This document shows, one piece after another, positions 45,595 to 53,897 of a stretch of 64,000 bases of DNA (within the stretch, counting starts at the first letter, position 1; every line of letters begins with the position of its first letter). The notes beneath the pieces are model-generated. The model ran no database searches. It saw nothing but the letters and a program-made list of their open reading frames with translations, and was not told where the DNA came from. The position numbers and the translations under genes were made by a program. Source of the stretch: Flavobacteriales bacterium (GTDB lineage Bacteria > Bacteroidota > Bacteroidia > Flavobacteriales_F > PHOS-HE28); the NCBI GenBank assembly GCA_030584065.1, contig CP129489.1, positions 194,797-258,796 on the forward strand, written 5' to 3'.

Positions 45595-45689
45595 AATTTC
45601 CAACAGGGGTGGTTCGGATGCGGGGGCGAATGGCGAATGGTCATTGGCGACCAGGAGATGGTGCCGGGCGACCTTGATCCCTTGACACT

Positions 45690-45920
45690 TGCCGCGCACG
45701 CCGCAGCCCCCAGCGAGGGCGTGAGCCTTGTGACTTGAGTCTTGCTTCGGGCGTGCCCCTCGCAAAAGCCTCGGGTCGGGTCATTCGCTTTGGCTGCCGT
45801 GTCCCGCCCAGCATCCACGGCGCTCCGGTGTCTGCTCCTTCGTCGCAGCCTCCTCGCTGCTCGTGGCTGCAAGGGCGGTCCAGCGGCAGGCCGCCGCTGC
45901 TGCCCCTCACGCGGACCTCC
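45690..45920 (-). repeat. Dispersed repeat copy R5
   Basis: On the minus strand it reads CGCGTGAGGGGCAGCAGCGG, then CAGCGAGGAG, then GCGAATGACCCGAC and GGCACGCCC near the end. The same blocks in the same order occur at 49.85, 51.42, 51.77 and 54.6 kb. No gene is supported in 45601-45926. Confidence 0.65.
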
Positions 45921-45926
45921 CGTTTC

Positions 45927-46015
45927 CGGATACGTTCCGGCTATTAGCGGATATTCACGGATACGACCACCCTCTTTTCGGATACGGAACGGATATTACC
46001 GTATATTTGCGGATA
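45927..46015. promoter_or_regulatory. Helically phased CGGATA array upstream of fic
   Basis: CGGATA or a one-base variant starts at 45927, 45938 (CGGCTA), 45948, 45958, 45979, 45990, 46000 (CGTATA) and 46010. The steps are 11, 10, 10, 21, 11, 10 and 10 nt, about one helical turn each. The last overlaps the Fic ATG at 46015. Confidence 0.7.
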
Positions 46016-47052
46016 TGTCCGCGGTCCACACCTTCCGCCTCGACCTCACCTGGGACCTGCTCCTGGCCATCAGCCGGGTGGACCGCTTCGCCGGGGAGTG
46101 GGCCGGCATCGAACGCCGCGAAGGCCGCTCGCTCAAGCACCTCAAGTCCATCGCCACCATCCAGAGCGTGGGGGCCTCCACCCGCATCGAGGGCAGCCGT
46201 CTGGATGATGCCGCCGTGGATGCCCTGCTCGCCCAGCTCGACATCACCAAGCTGGAGGACCGCGACCAGCAGGAGGTGGCCGGCTACTTCGAGGCGCTCG
46301 ACACCATTTCCGAGGCCTACTCGGATATCCGCATCGGCGAGAACGAACTGATGCACCTGCACAAGCTCACGCTCCAGTACAGCACCAAGGACGCCTGGCA
46401 CCGCGGCGGCTACAAGCAGCGCCCCAATGCCGTGGAGGCCACCCTGCCCGATGGCAGTCGCACGGTGGTCTTCACCACCACACCGCCCGGCGTGGAAACG
46501 GAGGACGCGATGCGTGCACTCGTCGCGTGGTACGCCCGGCCCGATGCCGTGCATCCGCTCGTGCGCGTGGCGGCCTTCTGCTACGAGTTCGTCACCATCC
46601 ACCCGTTCCAGGACGGCAACGGCCGCCTCAGTCGCCTATTGGCCACCTTGCTCCTGTTGCAACAGGGCTATCCCTGGGTGCAGTACGTCAGCTTCGAGCA
46701 CGAGATCGAGCGGCGCAAGCAGGAGTATTACCGCGTGCTGCGCACCTGCCAGGTCAACCGCCCCGGCGAGGACATCGGCGCCTGGCTGCACTTCTTCCTG
46801 GACTGCCTGGTGGTGATGATGGAGAAGCTCCGCGCCAAGCTGGAGGCGAAGGGCGCCATCACCGACCTGAACGAACGCCAGCGCAACATCCTGCGCTACG
46901 TGCAGGCCCATGCCGGTGCGCAGGCGGGCGGCATCGCGAAGGCCTTGGGCATACCACTACCCACGGTGAAGAAAGACCTGGAAACGATGGTGGCCGCAGA
47001 GGTACTGCTACGCGAAGGGGTGGGGCGGGGGACGCACTACAGCGCGCGGTAG
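46015..47052 (+). CDS. Fic family protein with inhibitory helix and C-terminal winged helix
   Basis: 345 residues from ATG 46015. The catalytic loop HPFQDGNGR is at about 196-204, matching HxFx(D/E)GNGR. STRIEG near residues 54-60 is the (S/T)xxxEG inhibitory motif of class II Fic proteins, so AMPylation is self-controlled. The C-terminal residues (about 270-345) contain RQRNILRYVQAHAGAQAGG...LPTVKKDLETM, a winged-helix domain. It may bind the phased array before its own gene. Confidence 0.87.
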   Translation: MSAVHTFRLDLTWDLLLAISRVDRFAGEWAGIERREGRSLKHLKSIATIQSVGASTRIEGSRLDDAAVDALLAQLDITKLEDRDQQEVAGYFEALDTISEAYSDIRIGENELMHLHKLTLQYSTKDAWHRGGYKQRPNAVEATLPDGSRTVVFTTTPPGVETEDAMRALVAWYARPDAVHPLVRVAAFCYEFVTIHPFQDGNGRLSRLLATLLLLQQGYPWVQYVSFEHEIERRKQEYYRVLRTCQVNRPGEDIGAWLHFFLDCLVVMMEKLRAKLEAKGAITDLNERQRNILRYVQAHAGAQAGGIAKALGIPLPTVKKDLETMVAAEVLLREGVGRGTHYSAR

Positions 47053-47084
47053 GTCTGGTCGGACCTTTAGTCGGCGACAGATCG

Positions 47085-47978
47085 TCACCGACTGAACCCC
47101 TCCATCCACCGCACCAGCTCCCGCTCATCCACGATCGACCACGCATGCAGGTACCGGTTCCCATGTTGCACGCCACGCCCCGCCGTGGTGATGTACTCCG
47201 CTCGCGCATTCCCCACCGCTACCAGCGTATCATGGATCCGCTTCATCGCAAAGGCGTTCAGCTCCTCGTAGCTGTCGTCGCGGTTGGCGCGCCACCATTC
47301 GGTGTCCGGCTCGGTGTAGAAGCGGATCGGCAGGTCCTTCAGCGGGGCCACGCTCGCGGACGTGTTCAAGAGAGGAGCGGAGCGCTCGTAATTGGCCATG
47401 CTGTCCGTGGGCGAGCCGAGGGTGCTGTCCAGAAAGGCCTGCACGTAGCGCGCCTCGTCCTTGTACTGTGGGAAGGTCGTTTTCGCTAGGTCGAGCTTCG
47501 AACAGTCATACAGGTGCACCAGGTCCAGCGGACTGTCCACGGCGAAGACGCCCTTGAGACCGATGCCCGGCCGAGGTGTGCGCACCAGTTCCTTCGCCAG
47601 CAGCACGCTCACGTTGCCGCCGGAGGAGAAGCCACCGATGAAGGTGTTCCTGGCATCGACCCCATGCGCCTTCACAGCCGCCGCGATCGTATCGAGCACC
47701 TCCCGCTTCTCCGCATCGCTCATCAGGATGTGCCGGTTGTAGTTCATCAGTAGCACCGCGATGCCGTTGGCCACCGCCGTGTACGCGATGGGCGACTCTG
47801 ACCGGGTGTCCGCCGCATCGCACGGGAAGCAGGGGAAGACGATCAGCAGGGCTTTCCCGCTGGGGCGGGACAGGTCCTGTTCGGCGGGGGCGATCAGGTC
47901 GTAGGCGGCGGTATGGATCTCGCGCGGGGCCTGCTCATTGCGGGGGGGGGATCCACAAGCGGACCACAACACCCACAT
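47085..47978 (-). CDS. Alpha/beta hydrolase lipoprotein
   Basis: About 297 residues from ATG 47976-47978; a longer frame goes to 48140 but starts at TTG. WVLWSAC looks like a lipobox, with only seven residues before the Cys, so the true start is uncertain. The fold has FPCFPCDAADTRSESP, the nucleophile elbow GGFSSGGNVS and a late His near GRGVQHGN. A run of nine C lies just after the Cys codon (47942-47950). A truncated paralogue lies beyond the PIN toxin pair. Confidence 0.75.
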   Translation of the reverse strand: MWVLWSACGSPPRNEQAPREIHTAAYDLIAPAEQDLSRPSGKALLIVFPCFPCDAADTRSESPIAYTAVANGIAVLLMNYNRHILMSDAEKREVLDTIAAAVKAHGVDARNTFIGGFSSGGNVSVLLAKELVRTPRPGIGLKGVFAVDSPLDLVHLYDCSKLDLAKTTFPQYKDEARYVQAFLDSTLGSPTDSMANYERSAPLLNTSASVAPLKDLPIRFYTEPDTEWWRANRDDSYEELNAFAMKRIHDTLVAVGNARAEYITTAGRGVQHGNRYLHAWSIVDERELVRWMEGFSR

Positions 47979-48136
47979 GACCAGGGCCAGCAGTTGCGTT
48001 GGATGGAACCGGTTCGGTCGAGCAAAGCCTTCAACGATGTAGCGGTCATGATCCCTTCCAGGATCGGTGTCGTGCCGCCCGGAACAAGGCCGGTGATGGA
48101 TCACGGCGTTCTGATCGATCTTGCTGTCAGGGCGGA

Positions 48137-48520
48137 TCAAATGCGCCGGAACTGGTAATGGATCACATCCAGTTCATCGAGCAGTTTGAGCATCGACGTG
48201 TCACCGGTGACGAGCGGTATGTCCAGGTGCATGGCCGTGGCCGCAATGATGCTGTCCGGCAATTTCAACCGGTGCTTCCGCCGTATGGCGATCGCCTGCT
48301 CCTCGATCAATGAGTTGATCTCCACGACCGGCCACGCTTCCAGGAACACCTCGACTTTCGCCAGTTCACCTTTGGTGATGTCCGGGAAGCTCAAGAGCTC
48401 CATCCGGGATATGTTGGAAAGCGTGAGCTCTTTGTCCGTCAACATGTCGGCGAGGTGGGTGTCGCCGTTCAGCAGGTACAGGACGATGTTGGTGTCGATC
48501 AACCACCGATCACCACTCAT
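48137..48520 (-). CDS. VapC-like PIN-domain toxin
   Basis: 127 residues. Acidic PIN residues are visible: Asp in WLIDTNIVLY, Glu in SRMELL, Asp in KLPDSIIAATA and Asp in VTGDTSML. The fold is therefore a complete Mg-dependent RNase. It overlaps the upstream antitoxin gene by 11 nt. tRNA or mRNA cleavage would be the usual activity. Confidence 0.85.
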   Translation of the reverse strand: MSGDRWLIDTNIVLYLLNGDTHLADMLTDKELTLSNISRMELLSFPDITKGELAKVEVFLEAWPVVEINSLIEEQAIAIRRKHRLKLPDSIIAATAMHLDIPLVTGDTSMLKLLDELDVIHYQFRRI

Positions 48521-48692
48521 CGCGCAACCGCTTTTGGATCTGCAAGGGGTCTTCCTTCAGCTTGATCGTGCCGACGAATTGGTGAATGTCGGGCAAGGGA
48601 CGCTTCTTCCGCTTGCGTCGCCCGGTACGAAGCTTCGACAACAGCGCGTCGACCTGCTTCTTGGTCATGCCCCGTTTGATGACGATCACCAT
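48510..48692 (-). CDS. Antitoxin of the PIN pair
   Basis: 60 residues from ATG 48690-48692, very basic in the middle (KLRTGRRKRKKRPLPD). Its N-terminus MVIVIKRGMTKKQVDALL resembles short ribbon- or SpoVT-type antitoxins, but I cannot name a family. The 11-nt overlap with the PIN gene is the main evidence. Confidence 0.7.
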   Translation of the reverse strand: MVIVIKRGMTKKQVDALLSKLRTGRRKRKKRPLPDIHQFVGTIKLKEDPLQIQKRLRDEW

Positions 48693-48708
48693 GATGCTCG
48701 TGTGGTGC

Positions 48709-48995
48709 TCAAAGATAGTCCACCACCGTCCTGCCCGCGATGGGCGATTCCGACCGCGTGTCCGCCGCATCGCACGGGAAGCAGGGGAAGAGGTTCAGCA
48801 GGGCTTTCTCGCTTAGGAGGGACAGGTCCTGCTCGGCGGGGATGAGGAGGTCGTAATCGGCAGCGTGGATCTCGTTGGGCTCAGCGGCTTTTATTGGCGC
48901 AGGGGGGGGGGATGGCAAGCGCCCAAGAACAAGCTGCCCGCGAACAAGGCGACTAGGCAGGAATTGGCGGATGGCGTGGGGGCAACGCAGTTCAA
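48709..48995 (-). pseudogene. Truncated, frameshifted copy of the hydrolase lipoprotein
   Basis: From a TTG near 48995, LVALFAGSLFLGAC gives a lipobox; then a run of ten C (48902-48911) throws the frame. After it, EIHAADYDLLIPAEQDLS...FPCFPCDAADTRSESP matches the hydrolase at 47.1-48.0 kb, and it stops at GRTVVDYL. One more C would join both parts. Confidence 0.75.
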
Positions 48996-49805
48996 CTAGC
49001 CAAGAAGCTTAGCCTTCTGTTGCTCAAACTCCGCTTGGGTAAGGATACCTTTTGATCTGAGGTCGTCGAGCTTCAGTAGCTCATCAGAAAGCGACGCCTG
49101 TTGGGAAACACTCATGTGTCCGGCTTTGCGGTCTTCTTGATCAATGATGACCTCAATGGTCTCTTTCCATGTGTTTAAGTCGTCGATTGCCTTTCGCAGA
49201 TTGGTGCCGTACACCGAATCGCTGTGCTTCACACTCTTCTTGGTGCGAGCCGTTTCTTCCCATGCGTCGAAGAAGCGGATGCGGAAGCTCGGATTGTTTG
49301 TGTCTCGCAAGAGCAATTTGAAGTCCACGGTCTTTACTTCTTTGTTCTCCTGACCCTTAGCTGTTACTCCGCCGATGATTGCGCCAGCGCCCCCAGCAAT
49401 GATCCCGCCAACCACTGCCCGGCCAAGGGCTCCAGATTTGCGATAGGTTGTTTCACCATCCTCGATTACCTCGCATCCAATGATATCCGAGTAGCTGTAC
49501 TTCTTAACGCTTCCATGGCCTTCCTTGAACGCAATCTGCTTACTGTCATTGTCTATGGCGATCAATCCCCAAGGACCGATGAGCTTCTTCGTACTCGAGA
49601 AGCCTTCAAGCCTCGCCAGTTCCCCGGTCAGTTGGTCGGTCAGTTCCTTGCGCTCTTTCTGCTTGTCGATGTTGTACCAAACGCCTCCAACCATGGCCAA
49701 CAGAAGTATAAGACCAAAGGCACCGAAGCCACCTACAGCTTCTGTAAACACCAAGAGGAGAATTATCACGCCCGCGATGAGCATGAAGAGAATGCTGCCT
49801 TTCAT
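48996..49805 (-). CDS. Membrane protein with C-terminal SHOCT domain
   Basis: 269 residues. Two N-terminal hydrophobic helices (about 5-25 and 29-45), a charged linker, a Gly-rich hydrophobic stretch (GRAVVGGIIAGGAGAIIGGV, about 125-145) and the short C-terminal SHOCT helix pair DELLKLDDLRSKGILTQAEF. SHOCT often marks membrane or oligomerising proteins of unknown function. Visibly more A+T-rich than the fad genes, so likely acquired. Confidence 0.7.
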   Translation of the reverse strand: MKGSILFMLIAGVIILLLVFTEAVGGFGAFGLILLLAMVGGVWYNIDKQKERKELTDQLTGELARLEGFSSTKKLIGPWGLIAIDNDSKQIAFKEGHGSVKKYSYSDIIGCEVIEDGETTYRKSGALGRAVVGGIIAGGAGAIIGGVTAKGQENKEVKTVDFKLLLRDTNNPSFRIRFFDAWEETARTKKSVKHSDSVYGTNLRKAIDDLNTWKETIEVIIDQEDRKAGHMSVSQQASLSDELLKLDDLRSKGILTQAEFEQQKAKLLG

Positions 49806-49853
49806 GGTAACATGGGGTTGATTCAGTGTGAAAAGTACAAGCTACTCGTGTTG

Positions 49854-49945
49854 TTTCGCGTGACGGATCGGAGCGGCACCCCGCAGCGAGGAACGAGCGA
49901 GGAGTACAGCGAAGAGCCGGACCCCGCCTGCATTTGAGGCGGGGG
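49854..49945 (+). repeat. Dispersed repeat copy R2
   Basis: TTTCGCGTGACGGATCGGAGCGG, then CAGCGAGGAACGAGCGAGGAG, a hairpin CCCCGCC-GGCGGGG, and GGCACCCCC. Same order as R1 at 54.6 kb. No gene is supported in this gap. Confidence 0.65.
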
Positions 49946-49988
49946 CACCCCCAATGCAGGAAACAGATTGGCCATTGGACCCGAAGTC

Positions 49989-50192
49989 TTATTCACCAAG
50001 GATGAGGTCAATCTTGAGGTTGCGTATCTCTTGGCGGTTGGTCATCTGAAAATCCCCCAACTCAGTCCATGCAGTATTCCACTGCATGAACGCATCGTCA
50101 GCCAATGCACCCATTGCCTCCTGCTGCTGTGCGTTAAGCCATAGTTGGTTGACCAGCGCTTTTCGTTGCTCGAGTTCTTCAAGTAGGTTCAT
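49989..50192 (-). CDS. Small hypothetical protein
   Basis: 67 residues, helical and Gln-rich (LLEELEQRKALVNQLWLNAQQQ). It ends with NRQEIRNLKIDLILGE. No family recognised; 10 nt from the thiolase stop, so possibly read with it. Confidence 0.5.
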   Translation of the reverse strand: MNLLEELEQRKALVNQLWLNAQQQEAMGALADDAFMQWNTAWTELGDFQMTNRQEIRNLKIDLILGE

Positions 50193-50202
50193 CTTCTCTT
50201 CT

Positions 50203-51378
50203 TCAATTCAACAGCTCAAACACGCTCGCCGCTCCCTGCCCCGTCCCCACACACATCGTCACTACCCCGTACTTCTGCTTCCGCCGCCGCATCTCGTTGA
50301 ACAACTGCACGCTCAGCTTCGCGCCCGTGCACCCCAGCGGATGCCCCAGCGCGATGGCGCCACCGTTCACGTTCACCAGCTCCGGGTCTATGCCCAGCTC
50401 GCGCACCACCGCCAGCGATTGGCTCGCGAAGGCCTCGTTCAGCTCGAACAGCCCGATGTCGCCCAGCTTCAGCCCGGCCTTTTCCAGCGCCTTCGGCACC
50501 GCCGCCACCGGACCGATGCCCATGATGCGCGGCTCCACGCCGGCCACGTGGTAGGAGAGGAGGCGCGCGATCGGCTTCACATTCAATTGCTTCAGCATGC
50601 GCTCGCTCACCACCAGCACGAAGGCCGCGCCATCGCTCGTCTGGCTGGCGTTGCCGGCCGTCACGCTGCCCTTCGCGTCGAACACGGGCTTCAGCTTCGC
50701 CAGTGCCTCCGGGGTGCTCGCGCGCGGACCTTCATCGGTGTCCACCACATACTTCTCCACCTGGCGCTTCTCCTTCGCGTCCAGGTACACGCGCTCCACG
50801 GTGTAGGGCACGATCTCGTCGGTGAACTTGCCGGAGCTGATCGCGGCCAGGGCCTTCTCGTGGCTGCGCAGGCTGAAGGCGTCCTGGTCCTCACGGCTCA
50901 CCTTGAAGTCGCGCGCCACGGCCTCGGCGGTGAGGCCCATGCCCCAGTAGTACGTGGGCTGCGCCTTGCCCACCTTGGCGTTCGGCACGATGCGCCAGCC
51001 GCCGAAGGGGATCGGGCTCATGCACTCCACGCCGCCCGCCACGATCATGTCGGCCTGCCCGCTGTGGATCTTGGCCGCCGCGATGGCGATGGTCTCGCTG
51101 CCGCTGCTGCAGTAGCGGTTCACCGTCATGCCTGGCACCTTGTCGGTGTTCAGGCCCATCAGGCTGATCATGCGGCCGATGTTCAGGCCCTGCTCGGCCT
51201 CGGGCGTGGCGTTGCCCACGATCACGTCGTCGATGCGCGTGCGGTCCAGCCCGGGTACCGAGCTCACCAGGTGGTTCACCACGTGCGCGGCCAGGTCGTC
51301 CGGACGGGTGAAACGGAATTTGCCGCGAGGTGCCTTTCCTACTGCGCTTCGGAAACCGGCGATGATGTATGCGTTCAT
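50203..51378 (-). CDS. fadA: Acetyl-CoA acyltransferase (FadA-type thiolase)
   Basis: 391 residues. The acylated Cys is in NRYCSSG (about 90), the His in GGAIALGHPLGCTG, and the second Cys in VTMCVGTGQGAA, all standard for thiolases. It completes beta-oxidation by thiolytic cleavage of 3-ketoacyl-CoA. FadN-like and FadE-like enzymes flank it across accessory DNA, in the order found in B. subtilis fadNAE. The 450-bp upstream gap carries evenly spaced hairpins. Confidence 0.93.
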   Translation of the reverse strand: MNAYIIAGFRSAVGKAPRGKFRFTRPDDLAAHVVNHLVSSVPGLDRTRIDDVIVGNATPEAEQGLNIGRMISLMGLNTDKVPGMTVNRYCSSGSETIAIAAAKIHSGQADMIVAGGVECMSPIPFGGWRIVPNAKVGKAQPTYYWGMGLTAEAVARDFKVSREDQDAFSLRSHEKALAAISSGKFTDEIVPYTVERVYLDAKEKRQVEKYVVDTDEGPRASTPEALAKLKPVFDAKGSVTAGNASQTSDGAAFVLVVSERMLKQLNVKPIARLLSYHVAGVEPRIMGIGPVAAVPKALEKAGLKLGDIGLFELNEAFASQSLAVVRELGIDPELVNVNGGAIALGHPLGCTGAKLSVQLFNEMRRRKQKYGVVTMCVGTGQGAASVFELLN

Positions 51379-51419
51379 GGGGAGTGCTGTCTTATGTCCT
51401 ATGCCGGACTGACTGTTGC

Positions 51420-51540
51420 TTGTTGTTTGTTGGGCGTGCCGGCGCTCAAATGCAGCGCCGTCGGGCTATCCGCTACAAGTCCTCGGCCTGATGACAGGCC
51501 TGCGGGCTTTTCGCTTCTATCCCTCACGCGGAATGCGTTC
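51420..51540 (-). repeat. Dispersed repeat copy R3
   Basis: Minus strand: CGCGTGAGGGATAGAAGCG..., AGCGGATAGCCCGACGGCG, then GAGCGCCGGCACGCCC. Starts about 40 nt upstream of fadA. Confidence 0.65.
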
Positions 51541-51542
51541 TG

Positions 51543-51757
51543 CGACCCCTTCAGGGTCGTGGCGGCATGGGGGCGTTCTTCTAATGGCTGTGACCCCTCC
51601 GGGGTCAGGCCCAGCCTGCGTGCGGCTGCGCGCGCATTCGACCCCGAAGGGGTCGCAGCAACTAGCATTCGTTCCGCCAAGGAGGCATTCGACCCTGAAG
51701 GGGTCGCAGCAACTAGCATTTGTTCCACCAAGGAGGCATTCGACCCTGAAGGGGTCG
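51543..51757. repeat. Five evenly spaced hairpins with a 51-bp tandem repeat
   Basis: Palindromes of the type CGACCCC-GAA-GGGGTCG start at 51543, 51591, 51639, 51690 and 51741: spacing 48, 48, 51 and 51. The last three sit in a near-identical 51-bp tandem unit (starts 51634, 51685, 51736). No gene is supported in 51379-51831. The units abut without spacers, so this is not a CRISPR array. Confidence 0.8.
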
Positions 51758-51762
51758 CAGCC

Positions 51763-51815
51763 GGTGTTCGGCCGGCCAGCGGGATGCCGCTTCGATCCCT
51801 CACGCGGAGTGCTAA
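51763..51815 (-). repeat. Dispersed repeat, partial copy R4
   Basis: Minus strand GCGTGAGGGATCGAAGCGG followed by CATCCCGCTGGCCGGCC; the head only. Confidence 0.55.
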
Positions 51816-51831
51816 TCTCGATTTCATCAAT

Positions 51832-52200
51832 CTAGCGTATGAGTCGAACCAAGTCACCCACCTGCACATCATCGAAATCCTTAATGTCGGAGCGTTCTTC
51901 GCGTTCTTCTCCTAATCCGAACATTTGCTTCCTAGTAATGACTCGCGTTGACGGCTCTTTCTGAATACTCTCAACGGTAGCCATCTGCTCTTGAGCATGG
52001 ATGATTTTTCCTCTTCCCCGAAGCAGTTCAATATGCCCAAGACTGGTCTTCGTGTCCGGGTCAAACACTTCATCGGTCGAGAGACCATAAATGAGAACTG
52101 CCATCCCAATTTTGGCTCCTTCTTGAGAGCCCCAATTGATAACCACGCGAGTCGGCGTGATGATCGACACAACCTTGATTTGTTTCTCTGACATGGGCAT
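51832..52200 (-). CDS. Hypothetical protein of the AT-rich block
   Basis: 122 residues; the start ATG shares one base with the previous stop (TGATG). It has a beta-type pattern: KVVSIITPTRVVINWGSQEGAKIGMAV, then DPDTKTSLGHIELLRGRGKI and VGDLVRLIR, which recalls small OB/SH3-like domains such as FlgT-C, but I do not assign a family. Last gene of a five-gene minus-strand block. Confidence 0.6.
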   Translation of the reverse strand: MPMSEKQIKVVSIITPTRVVINWGSQEGAKIGMAVLIYGLSTDEVFDPDTKTSLGHIELLRGRGKIIHAQEQMATVESIQKEPSTRVITRKQMFGLGEEREERSDIKDFDDVQVGDLVRLIR

Positions 52201-52712
52201 CAGGTATTTGGCGTCAGTAGGCTTGGGCGATTGATCGTCGGAACGGCAAATAGGTTGCTCAGTTTGTTTCCATCGGCGCAGTACGATTCCACGAGCTTCT
52301 GATCCGTAGAGTTCAACGTGACGCAGAGGCAGTCTTGACCCTCATCGCTAGTCACTACTTGAAGAACACAGAGGTCTTGAAGAATACCGTTTCCATTGGT
52401 TACCATCGTAAGCAACATCTCTGGTCTGAGATAGGAGAGGTTTTGAATCCTGATGTAAGTGGTTGCCCTATTTGTTCCAACACCCTTCACAGTACCTATC
52501 ACCTTTATCGGCTTTAGGAAGCCTTGGTAATAGTGCCAGCATTGTCTGATGAGTTTGATGCAGAATGCCAAGCCAATGCCCGACAGAACAATGGCAACCT
52601 TCTGACCAGGGGTAAGGCTATCAAAAGCCAGTGCAATGAACGAGGCCAGAGAAACCACAAAATCGAAGACCGTCCATTGTTTGAAGATGAGGGATACAAT
52701 GAACTTCATCAT
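52200..52712 (-). CDS. Hypothetical membrane protein of the AT-rich block
   Basis: 170 residues, with two hydrophobic helices (about 14-32 and 40-58) followed by a soluble part that ends TINRPSLLTPNT. No known motif. Overlaps the next gene by one base, so translation is coupled. Composition is clearly poorer in G+C than the fad genes. Confidence 0.6.
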   Translation of the reverse strand: MMKFIVSLIFKQWTVFDFVVSLASFIALAFDSLTPGQKVAIVLSGIGLAFCIKLIRQCWHYYQGFLKPIKVIGTVKGVGTNRATTYIRIQNLSYLRPEMLLTMVTNGNGILQDLCVLQVVTSDEGQDCLCVTLNSTDQKLVESYCADGNKLSNLFAVPTINRPSLLTPNT

Positions 52713-52736
52713 TGGGTTAACAGAATTGATCGATGA

Positions 52737-53021
52737 TCATTTGTTGGGATCAGGTTCTTCAACCTCAAACAGAAGTTCGGGCTCATTCTCTGGTTCGTCC
52801 AATTCGCGCTCAACGATTGTGTAGCTGTCCAGTGAAAAGTCAACGAACCTCATGAGCAGATCCTGCCCATCGGCCAAGGGGAAACGGTACTCCATGAAGT
52901 CGACTGAGCGTTCGCCTGCACCAGTCAGGCAATCGCTGTGGTCTGAGTGGAAGTCATCATTCGCTCTTGCCTCCTCAATCAGAACTTGAGCGTCTTTGGG
53001 TAGCCAATCAATCGAGGTCAT
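52737..53021 (-). CDS. Small acidic protein of the AT-rich block
   Basis: 94 residues, very acidic at the C-terminus (ERELDEPENEPELLFEVEEPDPNK). LADGQDLLMRFVDFSLDSY is the only folded-looking stretch. The size and charge would suit an immunity protein or antitoxin for its neighbour, but this is a guess. 24 nt before the membrane protein. Confidence 0.55.
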   Translation of the reverse strand: MTSIDWLPKDAQVLIEEARANDDFHSDHSDCLTGAGERSVDFMEYRFPLADGQDLLMRFVDFSLDSYTIVERELDEPENEPELLFEVEEPDPNK

Positions 53022-53042
53022 CTTTGCTTGGGAGCTTGGTCG

Positions 53043-53861
53043 TCATTTAGCCAGTGTGAGCAATTGCTGCTGAATCTCATCGCTTAGTACGAACTCTCTT
53101 TCGAAAGAAGGAAGCACCACCCTTTCAATCTCGTTCTCGAAAACCACCTTGTAGCCTTGGGTCTCGAAGTAGGCAACGAATTCTTCCTGAGTTGCACTTG
53201 TTCCGGTATAGGCACCCACGACGAGCAGGTAGAAACGATCCCTTTGCCAGTCGCTTTGTTCAACTGGCATTGAAGCCTTCATTTGACGCAGCACTTGGGG
53301 GAAATCGTCAGAGACAGTTGGCTTAAGCTCAATCCAGTAGGTGCTGAGCCGGCGGTGGGCGAACTCACGATAGCCTGACTGGTAGTGGCCGTTTTCGTAG
53401 TGAAAGCTCAGACCATATGACAGAGAGTAGCAGACATCGACATGCTCAAAGACTGGCTTCGACATTCTCAAGAGATCTTTTGAATACAGGCCGAACTCCT
53501 CTTTCGGGTTTGGCGACCTGATGGATTGTAGGAATAGCTTTCCTTGATTCAGTTCCTTCAGCTTTATAATCTTCTTCATCTCTGCATTGAGGAATTCAGA
53601 GTCGTTTTGGAATAACCTAGGATTGACCAAGAAGGCGAGCTTCAATCTGTGTTCTGCTTTAAGGAACTTGATCTGGAGTTTGTTATGTTCAGGTGTGTCA
53701 GCCGGCTCTCGAAAGTTGTTGATCACAACGTTGTAGATGGTCAAGTACTTCTCCTTGAACCATGACTGAGCCAGAAGCCATTCAGTGTAGTTCTTATCTG
53801 TGGCAAGAACTTCGACAGGCTTGCCTTTGTACTGGCCAAAGGGGATAATCTTGTCGTCCAT
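53043..53861 (-). CDS. Hypothetical protein with an ExoX-C/DUF3820-like N-terminal motif
   Basis: 272 residues. IIPFGQYKGKPVEVLATDKNYTEWLL is the pattern seen in the small C-terminal module of exonuclease X-like proteins. The rest (60-272) has charged helices and beta strands without a recognised family, including LYSKDLLRMSKPVFEH and WIELKPT. The WIELKP stretch recalls a nuclease-type core, but the catalytic residues cannot be confirmed. Confidence 0.6.
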   Translation of the reverse strand: MDDKIIPFGQYKGKPVEVLATDKNYTEWLLAQSWFKEKYLTIYNVVINNFREPADTPEHNKLQIKFLKAEHRLKLAFLVNPRLFQNDSEFLNAEMKKIIKLKELNQGKLFLQSIRSPNPKEEFGLYSKDLLRMSKPVFEHVDVCYSLSYGLSFHYENGHYQSGYREFAHRRLSTYWIELKPTVSDDFPQVLRQMKASMPVEQSDWQRDRFYLLVVGAYTGTSATQEEFVAYFETQGYKVVFENEIERVVLPSFEREFVLSDEIQQQLLTLAK

Positions 53862-53897
53862 GGCAAGGTTGCTTTGGTTTTCGAAAATCTGGTAGCG

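Noticed and set aside
45529..45910. Minus-strand small ORFs upstream of fic
   Set aside because: They overlap the dispersed repeat R5 and carry no recognisable protein features.
51634..51763. 51-bp repeats as a CRISPR array
   Set aside because: The units abut and include no variable spacers; no cas gene is in the window.
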